Positions 23,062-34,655 of a stretch of DNA of 64,000 nucleotides are shown here, one piece after another. The notes under the pieces were generated by a model, which worked only from the letters and a program-made list of their open reading frames with translations, did not search any database and was not told the origin of the DNA. The stretch is from Atherix ibis (Eukaryota > Arthropoda > Insecta > Diptera > Athericidae), in the NCBI GenBank assembly GCA_958298945.1, contig OY282610.1, forward strand, positions 27,788,167-27,852,166. The letters run 5' to 3'. A program made the translations under genes and the position numbers. Positions within the stretch are counted from its first letter, which is position 1. Each line of letters opens with the position of its first letter.

Positions 23062-25623
23062 TCCACTCTGGGTGCAAAACGGAGGTTGGAAAATCGAAAG
23101 AAAGGGTGGATGGAAAATCTCTTTCTAATTCAGAGATTAATAGGGGAATGGAGAATGAATTTCTTTTAGAATAGCCGGTGGAAGCGATTTTCTTTAGAAG
23201 ATGGTGAAGGGGATACTCGGGAGAGCAAATATTTTTATATATGCAGTTAATGCTAGATGTGTAAAGGTGGATTTTCGACCAGTTTCAATAAGGATAGAGT
23301 CAACCGGGAAAGTCCGGTGTGCTCCATTAGCTAGCTAGCTAGTCAATCTATTTATCCAGTTTAGGCTGTTCAAAAATCTTCATCAATTATACCTCAAAAA
23401 AAAAAGATATTCAACTGCAGAAAAGAAACAAATTCAAAAGTAAAAGGTTGGAAAAATATTCACAATGGCCTCATAATCGTGGCACTATAAAATCGCCCCT
23501 TTTAATGTAATTTAATAAATAATTTTTTTTTTATAACAGTTTTATAAACTCATTTACTTCAAAATGAAAGAAAAATAAAAAAAAATATGATCTATCCAAG
23601 GAACCATATCCTTAATGTCCTGTTAATTTTAAAGTTTCAATAAATTATTCAAATTTTATTTTTACTAAGTGACTCTTTGAGTTAAATAATAAATAAGATG
23701 TTCGTTTTTTACTAAAAAAAAATACGTATACTCAAACTTATGGTTTTGTGTGTTCAGTTATTTAAAATTACACTTTTTGAGATACCATATACTCTACCTA
23801 AAAAAAGATTGCATTATTCTCATAAGGAACTTTTAAAATTTTTATTTGAAATTGTTATTATTAATTTTAGATATTTAAACAGATTCCAACAATAACTACT
23901 GGCCTGAAACCTGCAACAGACACGCAAAGGTTTAGCTTAATTAAAGGAAGAATATTTTTAATAATTTTTTCTAAATATGAAAGTAATTATTTTGTTAGAT
24001 TGTTCCAGAAAGTATTGTATATAAAATATCTTTTGTTTTCTCAAATAAGAATTATATTAATTGTACTTCGATGGGTCCCTTTTCATAGGAGTTTCGATTT
24101 TGAAGAATTTTCATCAATTTTTTTTTTACAAATTCAATTATTTCCAATTAAAAAAATTTTGTTTTTTGATCATTTTGTGAATTAAAACCGTTTATACAGA
24201 CTTGAGAATTGCGTTTGATAGAGATGCCTCTATACTTTTGGTACACCCCTCTTCGTTTTTTATGACATTTTTCAACACGATTTCATATATTTCCGGGTTA
24301 ATTTCGAAAGTTTTCCATTGCGTGCGTATTTTATAAGTCGTTGAATTATCTCCAGTCGGTTATCGTAGATCCTCTTCCACTTTAAATAACCCCCCAGAAA
24401 GAAATTTCTTAAATCTTTGCAGAACTTTTATTGAAGATCCTCTCCGGTTCACACCCCCGTGTTGTTGGTATCAAATGTCATTCATCCCCAATCAGTCATC
24501 GTAAGAAAATTTGCAAATATTCGGTAGCATCTCTCCTTATCCTTCTAAAGTCATCATAATAACATTGCCAGTAGAATTGTCCAAAAAAAATATGGACCCA
24601 TTACAGCTGCGGCCCAAAAACCGCACCTCACCACACAATCACTGTACAAAGGTGCAAAGAACGCTCGTGATTGCCTCTGGATCCAATTGGATATGACCAA
24701 TTCGGATTCTGAGCAGTTTTTTTACCCAGAACTTCGAAATGACTGTTAAGTGGACTGGCTTTTCGATGTTTAACCAATGTGTGGAAAGAAATTTCCCACC
24801 GTCTGTACAGTTTGTGGCGATGTTAAGTGAAATTTTTTTATCAGGCGATTTCAGTGAGCCAAGTACGGTGAAGAGCCTCCGCAGCCATTTATTATCCAGA
24901 ATGCCAACATCACAGGGAAAAAACTGATATTTTGTTTATTAACGAAGTCACTTCGTTCCTCATTATTAATTGTCTGTAAAAATCAGGGCTTTGTCCATAA
25001 AGCTCTGAAATGTTTTCGCTCCATTGCCAGTGGGGCACATATGATTTGTTAGCTGGGCTGAATTTTGTGCATTACCTGAATTTTGGAAGAGCATTAATGC
25101 AAATCATGCACGGTGTGATCTTGGTCTATCGGACACTACTTTCTGTTCTTCGAAATTATTCACTATACGATAAACAGTATATTTAAAGACATATTATTTC
25201 GACCTAATTTTTTCGCGTTTTTCTCTGAGCATCATAATAAATGATGAATTACTTTCGTAAAGTATTTTTTTAATAAGAACACGTTGTCGAAGAGTATAAT
25301 ATCCTATAATTATTAAATTGCGTATAATCTCCTATGCCTTTTAAATGTAAACTGGTAAAATAACAGTTTTTCAAAACCGCATTAAATTAAAGTTTTAAAC
25401 CTACAATATATTTAGAATATCCTAAATAATGCGTTTAGTTTTTTTTTACATTTTTTGTCAATCAAGCTTCTATAAAAAGTCCTTGAGAGGCGCAGAAACA
25501 GGGTTCTTCATTTGGATGCTTTTTTAACATCGAAAGCTGAAGAAAATGTGAATAGGGTGTCTTGCGAATAGGGTGTCTTGCGAGGTCACATCGTCGAGTA
25601 ACATTTTTTGTTAGCAAAGTTTT
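23062..25623. repeat. 2.56-kb tandem duplication, copy 1
   Basis: Every stretch compared between 23062-25623 and 25680-28241 is identical at a fixed offset of 2,618 bp. Copy 1 begins at TCCACTCTGGGTGCAAAACG and ends in AGCAAAGTTTT. No intact gene lies inside; the three short frames of 61-62 codons occur identically in both copies and look non-coding. Confidence 0.93.
24640..24915 (-). mobile_element. Weak LINE relic inside duplication copy 1
   Basis: A stretch around 24739-24910 resembles 22586-22800 (shared CCAATGTGTGGAAAGAAATT and an ATGCCAACAT motif at similar spacing), so it is probably another decayed piece of the same LINE. The same piece recurs at about 27258-27533 in copy 2. Confidence 0.4.
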
Positions 25624-25672
25624 GCTAACAAAAAATGTTACTCGACGATGTGACCTCGCAAGACACCCTATT
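25567..25672. repeat. Perfect palindrome, 52-bp arms, 2-bp spacer
   Basis: Arms 25567-25618 and 25621-25672 are exact reverse complements (left arm begins AATAGGGTGTCTTGCGAGGT). The left arm is the end of duplication copy 1; the right arm makes up most of the 56 bp that separate the two copies. It lies exactly at the duplication junction. Confidence 0.95.
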
Positions 25673-25679
25673 GCACCCA

Positions 25680-28241
25680 TCCACTCTGGGTGCAAAACGG
25701 AGGTTGGAAAATCGAAAGAAAGGGTGGATGGAAAATCTCTTTCTAATTCAGAGATTAATAGGGGAATGGAGAATGAATTTCTTTTAGAATAGCCGGTGGA
25801 AGCGATTTTCTTTAGAAGATGGTGAAGGGGATACTCGGGAGAGCAAATATTTTTATATATGCAGTTAATGCTAGATGTGTAAAGGTGGATTTTCGACCAG
25901 TTTCAATAAGGATAGAGTCAACCGGGAAAGTCCGGTGTGCTCCATTAGCTAGCTAGCTAGTCAATCTATTTATCCAGTTTAGGCTGTTCAAAAATCTTCA
26001 TCAATTATACCTCAAAAAAAAAAGATATTCAACTGCAGAAAAGAAACAAATTCAAAAGTAAAAGGTTGGAAAAATATTCACAATGGCCTCATAATCGTGG
26101 CACTATAAAATCGCCCCTTTTAATGTAATTTAATAAATAATTTTTTTTTTATAACAGTTTTATAAACTCATTTACTTCAAAATGAAAGAAAAATAAAAAA
26201 AAATATGATCTATCCAAGGAACCATATCCTTAATGTCCTGTTAATTTTAAAGTTTCAATAAATTATTCAAATTTTATTTTTACTAAGTGACTCTTTGAGT
26301 TAAATAATAAATAAGATGTTCGTTTTTTACTAAAAAAAAATACGTATACTCAAACTTATGGTTTTGTGTGTTCAGTTATTTAAAATTACACTTTTTGAGA
26401 TACCATATACTCTACCTAAAAAAAGATTGCATTATTCTCATAAGGAACTTTTAAAATTTTTATTTGAAATTGTTATTATTAATTTTAGATATTTAAACAG
26501 ATTCCAACAATAACTACTGGCCTGAAACCTGCAACAGACACGCAAAGGTTTAGCTTAATTAAAGGAAGAATATTTTTAATAATTTTTTCTAAATATGAAA
26601 GTAATTATTTTGTTAGATTGTTCCAGAAAGTATTGTATATAAAATATCTTTTGTTTTCTCAAATAAGAATTATATTAATTGTACTTCGATGGGTCCCTTT
26701 TCATAGGAGTTTCGATTTTGAAGAATTTTCATCAATTTTTTTTTTACAAATTCAATTATTTCCAATTAAAAAAATTTTGTTTTTTGATCATTTTGTGAAT
26801 TAAAACCGTTTATACAGACTTGAGAATTGCGTTTGATAGAGATGCCTCTATACTTTTGGTACACCCCTCTTCGTTTTTTATGACATTTTTCAACACGATT
26901 TCATATATTTCCGGGTTAATTTCGAAAGTTTTCCATTGCGTGCGTATTTTATAAGTCGTTGAATTATCTCCAGTCGGTTATCGTAGATCCTCTTCCACTT
27001 TAAATAACCCCCCAGAAAGAAATTTCTTAAATCTTTGCAGAACTTTTATTGAAGATCCTCTCCGGTTCACACCCCCGTGTTGTTGGTATCAAATGTCATT
27101 CATCCCCAATCAGTCATCGTAAGAAAATTTGCAAATATTCGGTAGCATCTCTCCTTATCCTTCTAAAGTCATCATAATAACATTGCCAGTAGAATTGTCC
27201 AAAAAAAATATGGACCCATTACAGCTGCGGCCCAAAAACCGCACCTCACCACACAATCACTGTACAAAGGTGCAAAGAACGCTCGTGATTGCCTCTGGAT
27301 CCAATTGGATATGACCAATTCGGATTCTGAGCAGTTTTTTTACCCAGAACTTCGAAATGACTGTTAAGTGGACTGGCTTTTCGATGTTTAACCAATGTGT
27401 GGAAAGAAATTTCCCACCGTCTGTACAGTTTGTGGCGATGTTAAGTGAAATTTTTTTATCAGGCGATTTCAGTGAGCCAAGTACGGTGAAGAGCCTCCGC
27501 AGCCATTTATTATCCAGAATGCCAACATCACAGGGAAAAAACTGATATTTTGTTTATTAACGAAGTCACTTCGTTCCTCATTATTAATTGTCTGTAAAAA
27601 TCAGGGCTTTGTCCATAAAGCTCTGAAATGTTTTCGCTCCATTGCCAGTGGGGCACATATGATTTGTTAGCTGGGCTGAATTTTGTGCATTACCTGAATT
27701 TTGGAAGAGCATTAATGCAAATCATGCACGGTGTGATCTTGGTCTATCGGACACTACTTTCTGTTCTTCGAAATTATTCACTATACGATAAACAGTATAT
27801 TTAAAGACATATTATTTCGACCTAATTTTTTCGCGTTTTTCTCTGAGCATCATAATAAATGATGAATTACTTTCGTAAAGTATTTTTTTAATAAGAACAC
27901 GTTGTCGAAGAGTATAATATCCTATAATTATTAAATTGCGTATAATCTCCTATGCCTTTTAAATGTAAACTGGTAAAATAACAGTTTTTCAAAACCGCAT
28001 TAAATTAAAGTTTTAAACCTACAATATATTTAGAATATCCTAAATAATGCGTTTAGTTTTTTTTTACATTTTTTGTCAATCAAGCTTCTATAAAAAGTCC
28101 TTGAGAGGCGCAGAAACAGGGTTCTTCATTTGGATGCTTTTTTAACATCGAAAGCTGAAGAAAATGTGAATAGGGTGTCTTGCGAATAGGGTGTCTTGCG
28201 AGGTCACATCGTCGAGTAACATTTTTTGTTAGCAAAGTTTT
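25680..28241. repeat. 2.56-kb tandem duplication, copy 2
   Basis: Second copy of the unit described at 23062. It ends inside sequence that continues into the 166-bp satellite, and its last 160 bp look like a diverged satellite monomer. Confidence 0.93.
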
Positions 28242-29832
28242 TATAAGAATTCCTTGAAAGTCTCCGAAAAGGATTCTTCACGTCAGATTGGACATTGGAG
28301 ACAATTAGATGCATCGTTTCCACATCAAAAACTGTTTAAAATATGAAACCAGTGAGGGCTCCTCTAAGGTCAGACCATCAATTAATAATTTTTGTCAACA
28401 AAGTTTTTCTAAGAATTTTTCGAAAGTCTCTGAAAAGGGTTCTTCACGTCAGGTTGGATATTGCAAACAGTTAGATGCTTCATTTAAACATAAAAAACTG
28501 ATTGAAAAGTGAAAGGAGTGAGGGTTCCTCTAAGGTCATACCATCAATGAATAATTTTTGTCAACAAAGTTTTTCTAAGAATTTTTCGAAAGTCTCCGAA
28601 AAGGATTCTTCACGTCAGATTGGATATTGCAAATAATTAGATGCTTCGTTTTAACATAAAAAACTGATTAAAAAGTGAAAGTAGTGAGGGCTCTTCTGAG
28701 GTCAAACCATCAATTAACATTTTTTGTCAACAAAGTTTTTCTAAGAATTTTTCGAAAGTCTCCGAAAAGGATTCTTCACGTCAGATTGGATATTGCAGAC
28801 AATTAGATGCTTCATTTAAACATAAAAAACTGATTGAAAAGTGAAAGGAGTGTTGGCTTTTCTGAGGTCAGACCACTAATTAACATTTTTTGTCAAAAAA
28901 GTTTTTCTAAGAATTTTTCGAAAGTCTCCGAAAAGGGTTCTTCACGTCAGATTGGATATTTCAAATAATTAGATGCTTCGTTTTAACATTAAAAACTGAT
29001 TAAAAAGTGAAAGTAGTGAGGGCTCTTCTGAGGTCAGACCATCAATTAACATTTTTTGTCAACAAAGTTTTTCTAAGAATTTTTCGAAAATCTCCGAAAA
29101 GGGTTCTTCACGTCAGATTGGATATTGCAGACAATTAGATGCTTCATTTAAACATAAAAAACTGATTGAAAAGTGAAAGGAGTGTTGGCTTTTCTGAGGT
29201 CAGACCACTAATTAACATTTTTTGTCAACAAAGTTTTTCTAAGAATTTTTCGAAAGTCTCCGAAAAGGGTTCTTCACGTCAGATTGGATATTTCAAATAA
29301 TTAGATGCTTCGTTTTAACATTAAAAACTGATTAAAAAGTGAAAGTAGTGAGGGCTCTTCTGAGGTCAAACCATCAATTAACATTTTTTGTCAACAAAGT
29401 TTTTCTAAGAATTTTTCGAAAATCTCCGAAAAGGGTTCTTCACGTCAGATTGGATATTGCAGACAATTAGATGCTTCATTTAAACATAAAAAACTGATTG
29501 AAAAGTGAAAGGAGTGTTGGCTTTTCTGAGGTCAGACCACTAATTAACATTTTTTGTCAACAAAGTTTTTCTAAGAATTTTTCGAAAGTCTCCGAAAAGG
29601 GTTCTTCACGTCAGATTGGATATTTCAAATAATTAGATGCTTCGTTTTAACATTAAAAACTGATTAAAAAGTGAAAGTAGTGAGGGCTCTTCTGAGGTCA
29701 AACCATCAATTAACATTTTTTGTCAAGAAAGTTTTTCTAAAAATTTTTTGAAAGTCTCCGAAAAGGGTTCTTCACGTCAGATTGGATATTGCAGACAATT
29801 AGATGCTTCATTTAAACATAAAGAACTGATTT
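28242..29832 (+). repeat. 166-bp satellite array with dimeric higher-order structure
   Basis: The motif TCTCCGAAAAGG (or a one-base variant) recurs at 28261, 28427, 28593, 28759, 28925, 29091, 29257, 29423, 29589 and 29755, exactly 166 bp apart. From 28427 on, two monomer types alternate: A (ends GAAAGGAGTGTTGGCTTTTC or similar) and B (GAAAGTAGTGAGGGCTCTTC), giving a 332-bp higher-order unit. The unit is not a multiple of three, and short open frames in it are by-products. Confidence 0.95.
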
Positions 29833-30500
29833 ACCAAGGTCAGATCATAATTTATCAAAAGAAATGTAACAGAGGACCTGAAGGCGATTCCGATTTTTTT
29901 TTTTATAAATCTTTTGGCCTAAAAGAAATATGGATATCCTTATAATGTTATGGTACATCGAGCATCTGGAAGGTATTAGAAGGGATAAAGAGAGACTCTT
30001 ACGCCTCCACCGATGTGTAACTGTCCAAGGTAACTACTTTGAAGGGACATAATATTAATGTAGAATATAAAAATAACAAAAAATGGTTGCAAAATATATA
30101 ATTGATCTCATCAATTTTCTGCTAAACCTGTTACTGTAGTACTTATGTATTAGTAAATAAGAAAATCATTGCAAATAAATAACTGTTTAATTTTATTTTA
30201 TATGGCAATTAGTTAGCTAGTTACATAAAAATAATTACTATCGCATAAGTTTTTTATTATCTTTGATTGAATGACCGTTAAATTTAGTAAAGTTTGCACA
30301 AAATTTATTTGCACACTTAAAAAAAAACTATACTCAATTATCATGATTTTTCTAAACAATAATATAAATTTATTATATTATCACGACTATGTATAAAATA
30401 TAATATAATTAATAAATTATTTATAGTTATCGTGAATAAAGTTGGCTGGTATTTTATGGGAAAGAAATCATTATGAAAAGGGACCGTATATATGGTAAGT
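29833..30500. other. AT-rich spacer, nothing recognised
   Basis: Non-repetitive, AT-rich, with no supported gene. Its right end presumably holds the promoter of the gene at 30625; a TTAAATAAATTAAA stretch near 30510 and TCAGATT near 30565 are weak promoter candidates. Confidence 0.4.
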
Positions 30501-30624
30501 AATCAGAGAAAAATTTAAATAAATTAAATTCGTAAGCCAATCGAACCGAACAGTTGTAAAAAAGTTCAGATTTTTTTTGTAATTAAATTGAGAGGAAAAA
30601 AGTAATTGGTTTTTTTTATACAAA

Positions 30625-30991
30625 ATGAATAAAAAAATCTTTTTCGTATTCTGTATTTTCTTCATCGTCACAGTTAGTAAGTAATATTAAATAGAATTTC
30701 TATCAAAGTTTGATGGAATAAACAAAATATTACGTTTGATGAAAAAACTTTTCGTTTCTTACAGGTTCAGACCAAAGTGACGAATCTAAAGAAGATACTG
30801 ATCTAATTCCAATCAATTTGTTAGAGCTTAATTATCCATTAATAAATAAAATAATATCCGATTTAGTTGGAAAGTTCATCATCAACATCGGAATATTCTC
30901 CCATGCGTTCGGCTTTGAATTGCAACGAAATTTAGTATTGAAATCATTAATTACAGCTTTTGGCGAAGCAATAAAAAATTTTTTACATTAA
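30625..30991 (+). CDS. Unrecognised small secreted protein, 92 aa
   Basis: Two exons: 30625-30676 and 30765-30991, joined by a phase-1 GTAAGT-ACAG intron of 88 bp. Exon 1 encodes MNKKIFFVFCIFFIVTV, a strong signal peptide; the spliced codon is Ser and the mature part starts near SDQSDESKEDTDL. The rest is a short acidic stretch and then a hydrophobic/amphipathic C-terminal half ending KSLITAFGEAIKNFLH. There are no Cys pairs or known domains. AATAAA follows 50 bp after the stop. Exon 2 is 227 nt, the same length as exon 2 of the gene at 39949, and both proteins end in an amphipathic helix with a final His; homology is possible but not shown. Start chosen as the only ATG giving the signal peptide. 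Confidence 0.75.
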
Positions 30992-31040
30992 TTTATTTTT
31001 ATTATAATTTGTGCACTTGTACTGTTTCTATGTAATGTAA

Positions 31041-31046
31041 AATAAA
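31041..31046 (+). terminator. Polyadenylation signal of the 30.6-kb gene
   Basis: AATAAA 50 bp after the stop codon at 30989-30991. Confidence 0.6.
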
Positions 31047-31099
31047 ACTAATATAAACATAAAGATTTGTAAAAAAAGAAATCGTATTTATTGTATTAT

Positions 31100-31215
31100 C
31101 TATGACCTGGGGTAGTGCATAAACGTTAGCGTATACACTTGACTAGCATTTAGAGGGTGGTGGGTTGGGTCGTGGGTTCGAATCCAACTGATTTATGATC
31201 CTGCGCTAATTCCCA
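31100..31215 (+). mobile_element. tRNA-derived SINE or tRNA pseudogene
   Basis: GGTTCGAATCC at 31174-31184 is a perfect RNA polymerase III B box, preceded by an A-box-like GGGTAGTGCATAAACG near 31112. The two boxes are about 60 nt apart, too far for a normal tRNA, and no clean acceptor stem forms. Sequence after the B box (AACTGATTTATGATCC) is unrelated to tRNA. Best read as a SINE head. Confidence 0.5.
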
Positions 31216-31372
31216 AAAAAAAACACTTTACTTTCCAATCCTAAATTAATTTTTTTTCTTAATAAAAAAGTGCGGAAAAAGCACCTGAAAAAGCTATCAG
31301 CCCATCAGAACTACGGAAATACAATATCTTAACCAGCTTTCTAAAGGAATAAACGCCTGTATTGGTGAAAGC

Positions 31373-33111
31373 CTTAGATTATAAAAGAACTGGATCGGTC
31401 TCTACACAAAAATTGTGGGCCAATTTTGTTGGCAATACATTCGTAGAACGCACACACATGCAAAATATAAGAAGCGGTGTTAGTCAGTAGGGGCCAATTT
31501 TAAACTCCAGTATGCAATTGAAGCGGTTTGTTAATATAATTTTTTAATATTGTGGGTTTTGTTGTTTGATGGAATTATGGTAGTTTTGGGAAATTTGCAA
31601 TAAAACACATTATTCTATTTTAAATTATTATTTATTTATTTATTATATATTTTCATTTTATATATTTCACTATTATTTATTACAACAGCATTATAAAGTG
31701 GTTGAGCATATATAAAAATATAAATTACAAGTTATTTGATAATATCAAAACAATTATGTACATAAATAATAATCTATTCCAAAAATTCAAAATGAATTAA
31801 ATGAGAGGATGTGATATTATGTTGAAATTAAAACTACACCACAACTTAGTAAATATAAATTTTAATTTTAAACAAGCATAAGTAGATATTGAAAGCTTCA
31901 TTATATTATAAATGTGTGTTTATGAATTGAAATGGTTTTTAAATAGGCATTATGCATTAAAATAAATTAAAAAATAAAGCATAGAACATCACATGAAATT
32001 CTTAATAATATAGAAGTTAATCGTATACAACATTGTAATAAATGTTTCAAAACTAAATTACAAGATGATAAATTTAATGTACTTAAATAATTAATAACTA
32101 ATATTCTTAAAAAAAAAATTGAAAACAATATTATTTAGTAAATGTATTACAAAATGGTTTAATAGAGCAGGCGAAACCACAAATGTAAACAAATTTATTT
32201 AAATAATAAGGCTAGCGAATATACTTTATTTATTTTAACACCATGAAAACAGCAATGGAAAATAGACTAAAAAATTCGTTCCGTTAAATTTTCTTACACA
32301 TTCTGTACGTACGTTGATACTGAACTATTTTCTGGTAAACATTGAACTGTCAACATCACATTTATTTACATTTAATGAATGACGAACTTTTCACTTTTTA
32401 ATCACTTTTTGGACCAAATAAATCATTAAAAACCATTTAGGCACAAATTTATGTAGTAAAAATGAAGATGTAAACTTACCGAAATAAAGAAATTCTCGGC
32501 TTCCTCATTCCGTTAAATTATCAACAACCTTTTATAAAACACTTCATTTTCTGAAATAAAAACTTCCTATTAAATGTCATGAACAATATATGTGTAACTA
32601 ACTTTTTATATAAATACTTACTTTTTCATAAATCCTTTAAAAAAAATAAAAACTTTTTTTTTCACTTGTACTTTTCGATAAGTGCCAAAATAACAACTTG
32701 AAAAACAACAAAAGTATGTAAGCATTTCGGTTACTACCACTTTCATGATGAATGGCATGTTTTAAAACTCTCCAAAAGGCGCTTAATATTTACGAAATAA
32801 ATAATAAACCTACATTATAATTCGATTTTATATCAAAAGATTGTACATAAAATAAACATTGGCTGCTGTCGTTTTTAAAAATTGTATTTTTGTTTGCAAT
32901 AAGTGAAATAAAATGAATATAAATTATGCTTTTGGAATTCAATAAATTTCTATTACGAAAACTAGATGTCAGTGAGTGTTATGTCTAAATAACAAAAATC
33001 TACACAAAAGTAAGTAAACGTTATGATTTCTTGCCGTTTTTGCAATAATTCGGCCAGAAAATTGCGTATACATATACGAAAATCTGACGTCCAGGTATTC
33101 TTTAATCTAAA
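31373..33111 (+). mobile_element. Unclassified DNA transposon, copy L (1.74 kb, non-coding)
   Basis: Starts CTTAGATTATAAAAGAACTG and ends in TATTCTTTAATCTAAA, an imperfect inverted repeat. Flanks GTGAAAGC (31365-31372) and GTCAAAGC (33112-33119) are an 8-bp target duplication with one mismatch. No transposase frame. The interior is homologous over most of its length, in reverse, to copy R. 8-bp duplications occur in hAT and P superfamilies, but the ends do not match either pattern well. Confidence 0.8.
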
Positions 33112-33133
33112 GTCAAAGCCAACAACCCGAAAT

Positions 33134-34533
33134 CTTAGATTAAAGAATACCTGGATAGGCCCTTACCGTATATGTATACGCAATTTTGTGTACAAATTTT
33201 TACTAGGGGGATATGACTGTCAAAAATTTTTTATGTAGACATGACACCCACTGCCATCTATGTGTCGTAATGGAAATTTATTTAATTGCAAAAGCATAAT
33301 TTATATTTATTTTAATTCACTTACTGGAAACAAAAATACAATTTAAATACAACGATAGGTCATTTTTATTTTTTGTACAATCTTTTGATATGAAATGGAA
33401 TTCTATTTTAGGTTTATTATACATTTCGTAAATATCAATCAAATATAAACCGCCTCAATTTTGTAGACTTTCGGAGAGTTTGAAAACTTAAATTCTCCAT
33501 GAAAGTGGAGACTTGGGGGTTAGCTTTGTCATTTGTGAATCCGATGTTGACAATTCAATGTTTACCATAAAATAGTACAGTGCCGGTGTATATAAAGTGT
33601 GTGTAAGAAAGTTTAAGGGACCGAATTTTTCTGTCTATTTTCCATTGTTGTTTTGTGTTATAATAAATAAAGTTTATTCTTCGGTAAGCTTATTATTTAA
33701 ATAAATTTGTTTTCATTGCTCTATTAGACCATATTATAATGCATTTACTAAATAATATTGTTTTCATTTTTTTTTTAGAATATAAGTTATTAATTATTTA
33801 AGTACATTAAATTTTTCATTTTTTATTTTTGTTTTAAAGCATTTCTTTTAATGTTGTATACGATTAACTTATATATTATCATGTATTGTAATGTTCTATG
33901 TAATTAATGCTTTATTTTTTAATTTAATTTAAATGCACAATGTCTATTTAAATTACCATTTCCATTCATAAACACACATTTATATTATAATTAAAGTTTT
34001 TCCATCTATGGTACTTATGCTTGTTTAAGATTAAAATTTATATTTAATAAGTTGCGGTGTTGTTTGATTTCAACATAAACAAAATATTTTTTGCATTTTT
34101 GAAATTAATTTAAATTTGTATACATAATTGTTTTAATATAATCAAATAACTTGCAATTTTTATTTTTATATACTCTTCCACACTTTATAATTATGTTAAA
34201 ATAAATAATATATATTGAAATAAATACATAAATAATATTTTAAAATAGAATACTGTGTTTTATTGCATATTTACAAAACTAATTCCATAAAACAAGACAC
34301 GCAATATTAAAAAATATGCTTCTTTACGCATACGTGTATGTGTAAATGATATCACACATGAAAAATGGTTTCAAACGAACCGCTTCAATCGCATACTGAA
34401 CTTTTAAATTGGCCCCCAATGATTTACGCCGTTTCTGTTGTATTGCATGTGTGTGCGTTCTATGAATGTATTGCCAACAAAATTTGGACAGAATTTTTGT
34501 GTTGAGGCCTATCCAGTACTTCTTTAATCTAAG
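33134..34533 (-). mobile_element. Unclassified DNA transposon, copy R (1.40 kb, non-coding)
   Basis: Begins CTTAGATTAAAGAATACCTG and ends TACTTCTTTAATCTAAG, flanked by a perfect 8-bp duplication CCCGAAAT (33126-33133 and 34534-34541). It lies head to head with copy L, only six bases between the two target duplications, so the pair forms an imperfect 3.2-kb palindrome. No coding capacity. Confidence 0.85.
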
Positions 34534-34655
34534 CCCGAAATGAACATATAATGGCCCCGGCCCTCATACTGGACCAATCATGGCACCGCACCAAACTGCA
34601 CGAAAATTAATAGTAGCACAGATAAGTATTCTGTGAGCGGTAGTACAGATAAGTA

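Noticed and set aside
24000..27545. Paired short frames of 61-62 codons at 24000, 24511, 24739 and the same 2,618 bp further on
   Set aside because: Their identity is explained by the tandem duplication; composition is non-coding and two overlap LINE relics.
28261..29832. CRISPR-like regularity of the 166-bp repeat
   Set aside because: Whole units repeat without distinct spacers, and the DNA is eukaryotic.
28309..29945. Open frames inside the satellite array
   Set aside because: Frame shifts with each 166-bp monomer, so no repeat protein is encoded; they are by-products.
31112..31190. Functional tRNA gene
   Set aside because: A-box to B-box spacing is too long and no acceptor or anticodon stem forms.
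33023..33238. 71-codon frame spanning the centre of the two inverted transposons
   Set aside because: It crosses both transposon ends and their target duplications and has no protein similarity.
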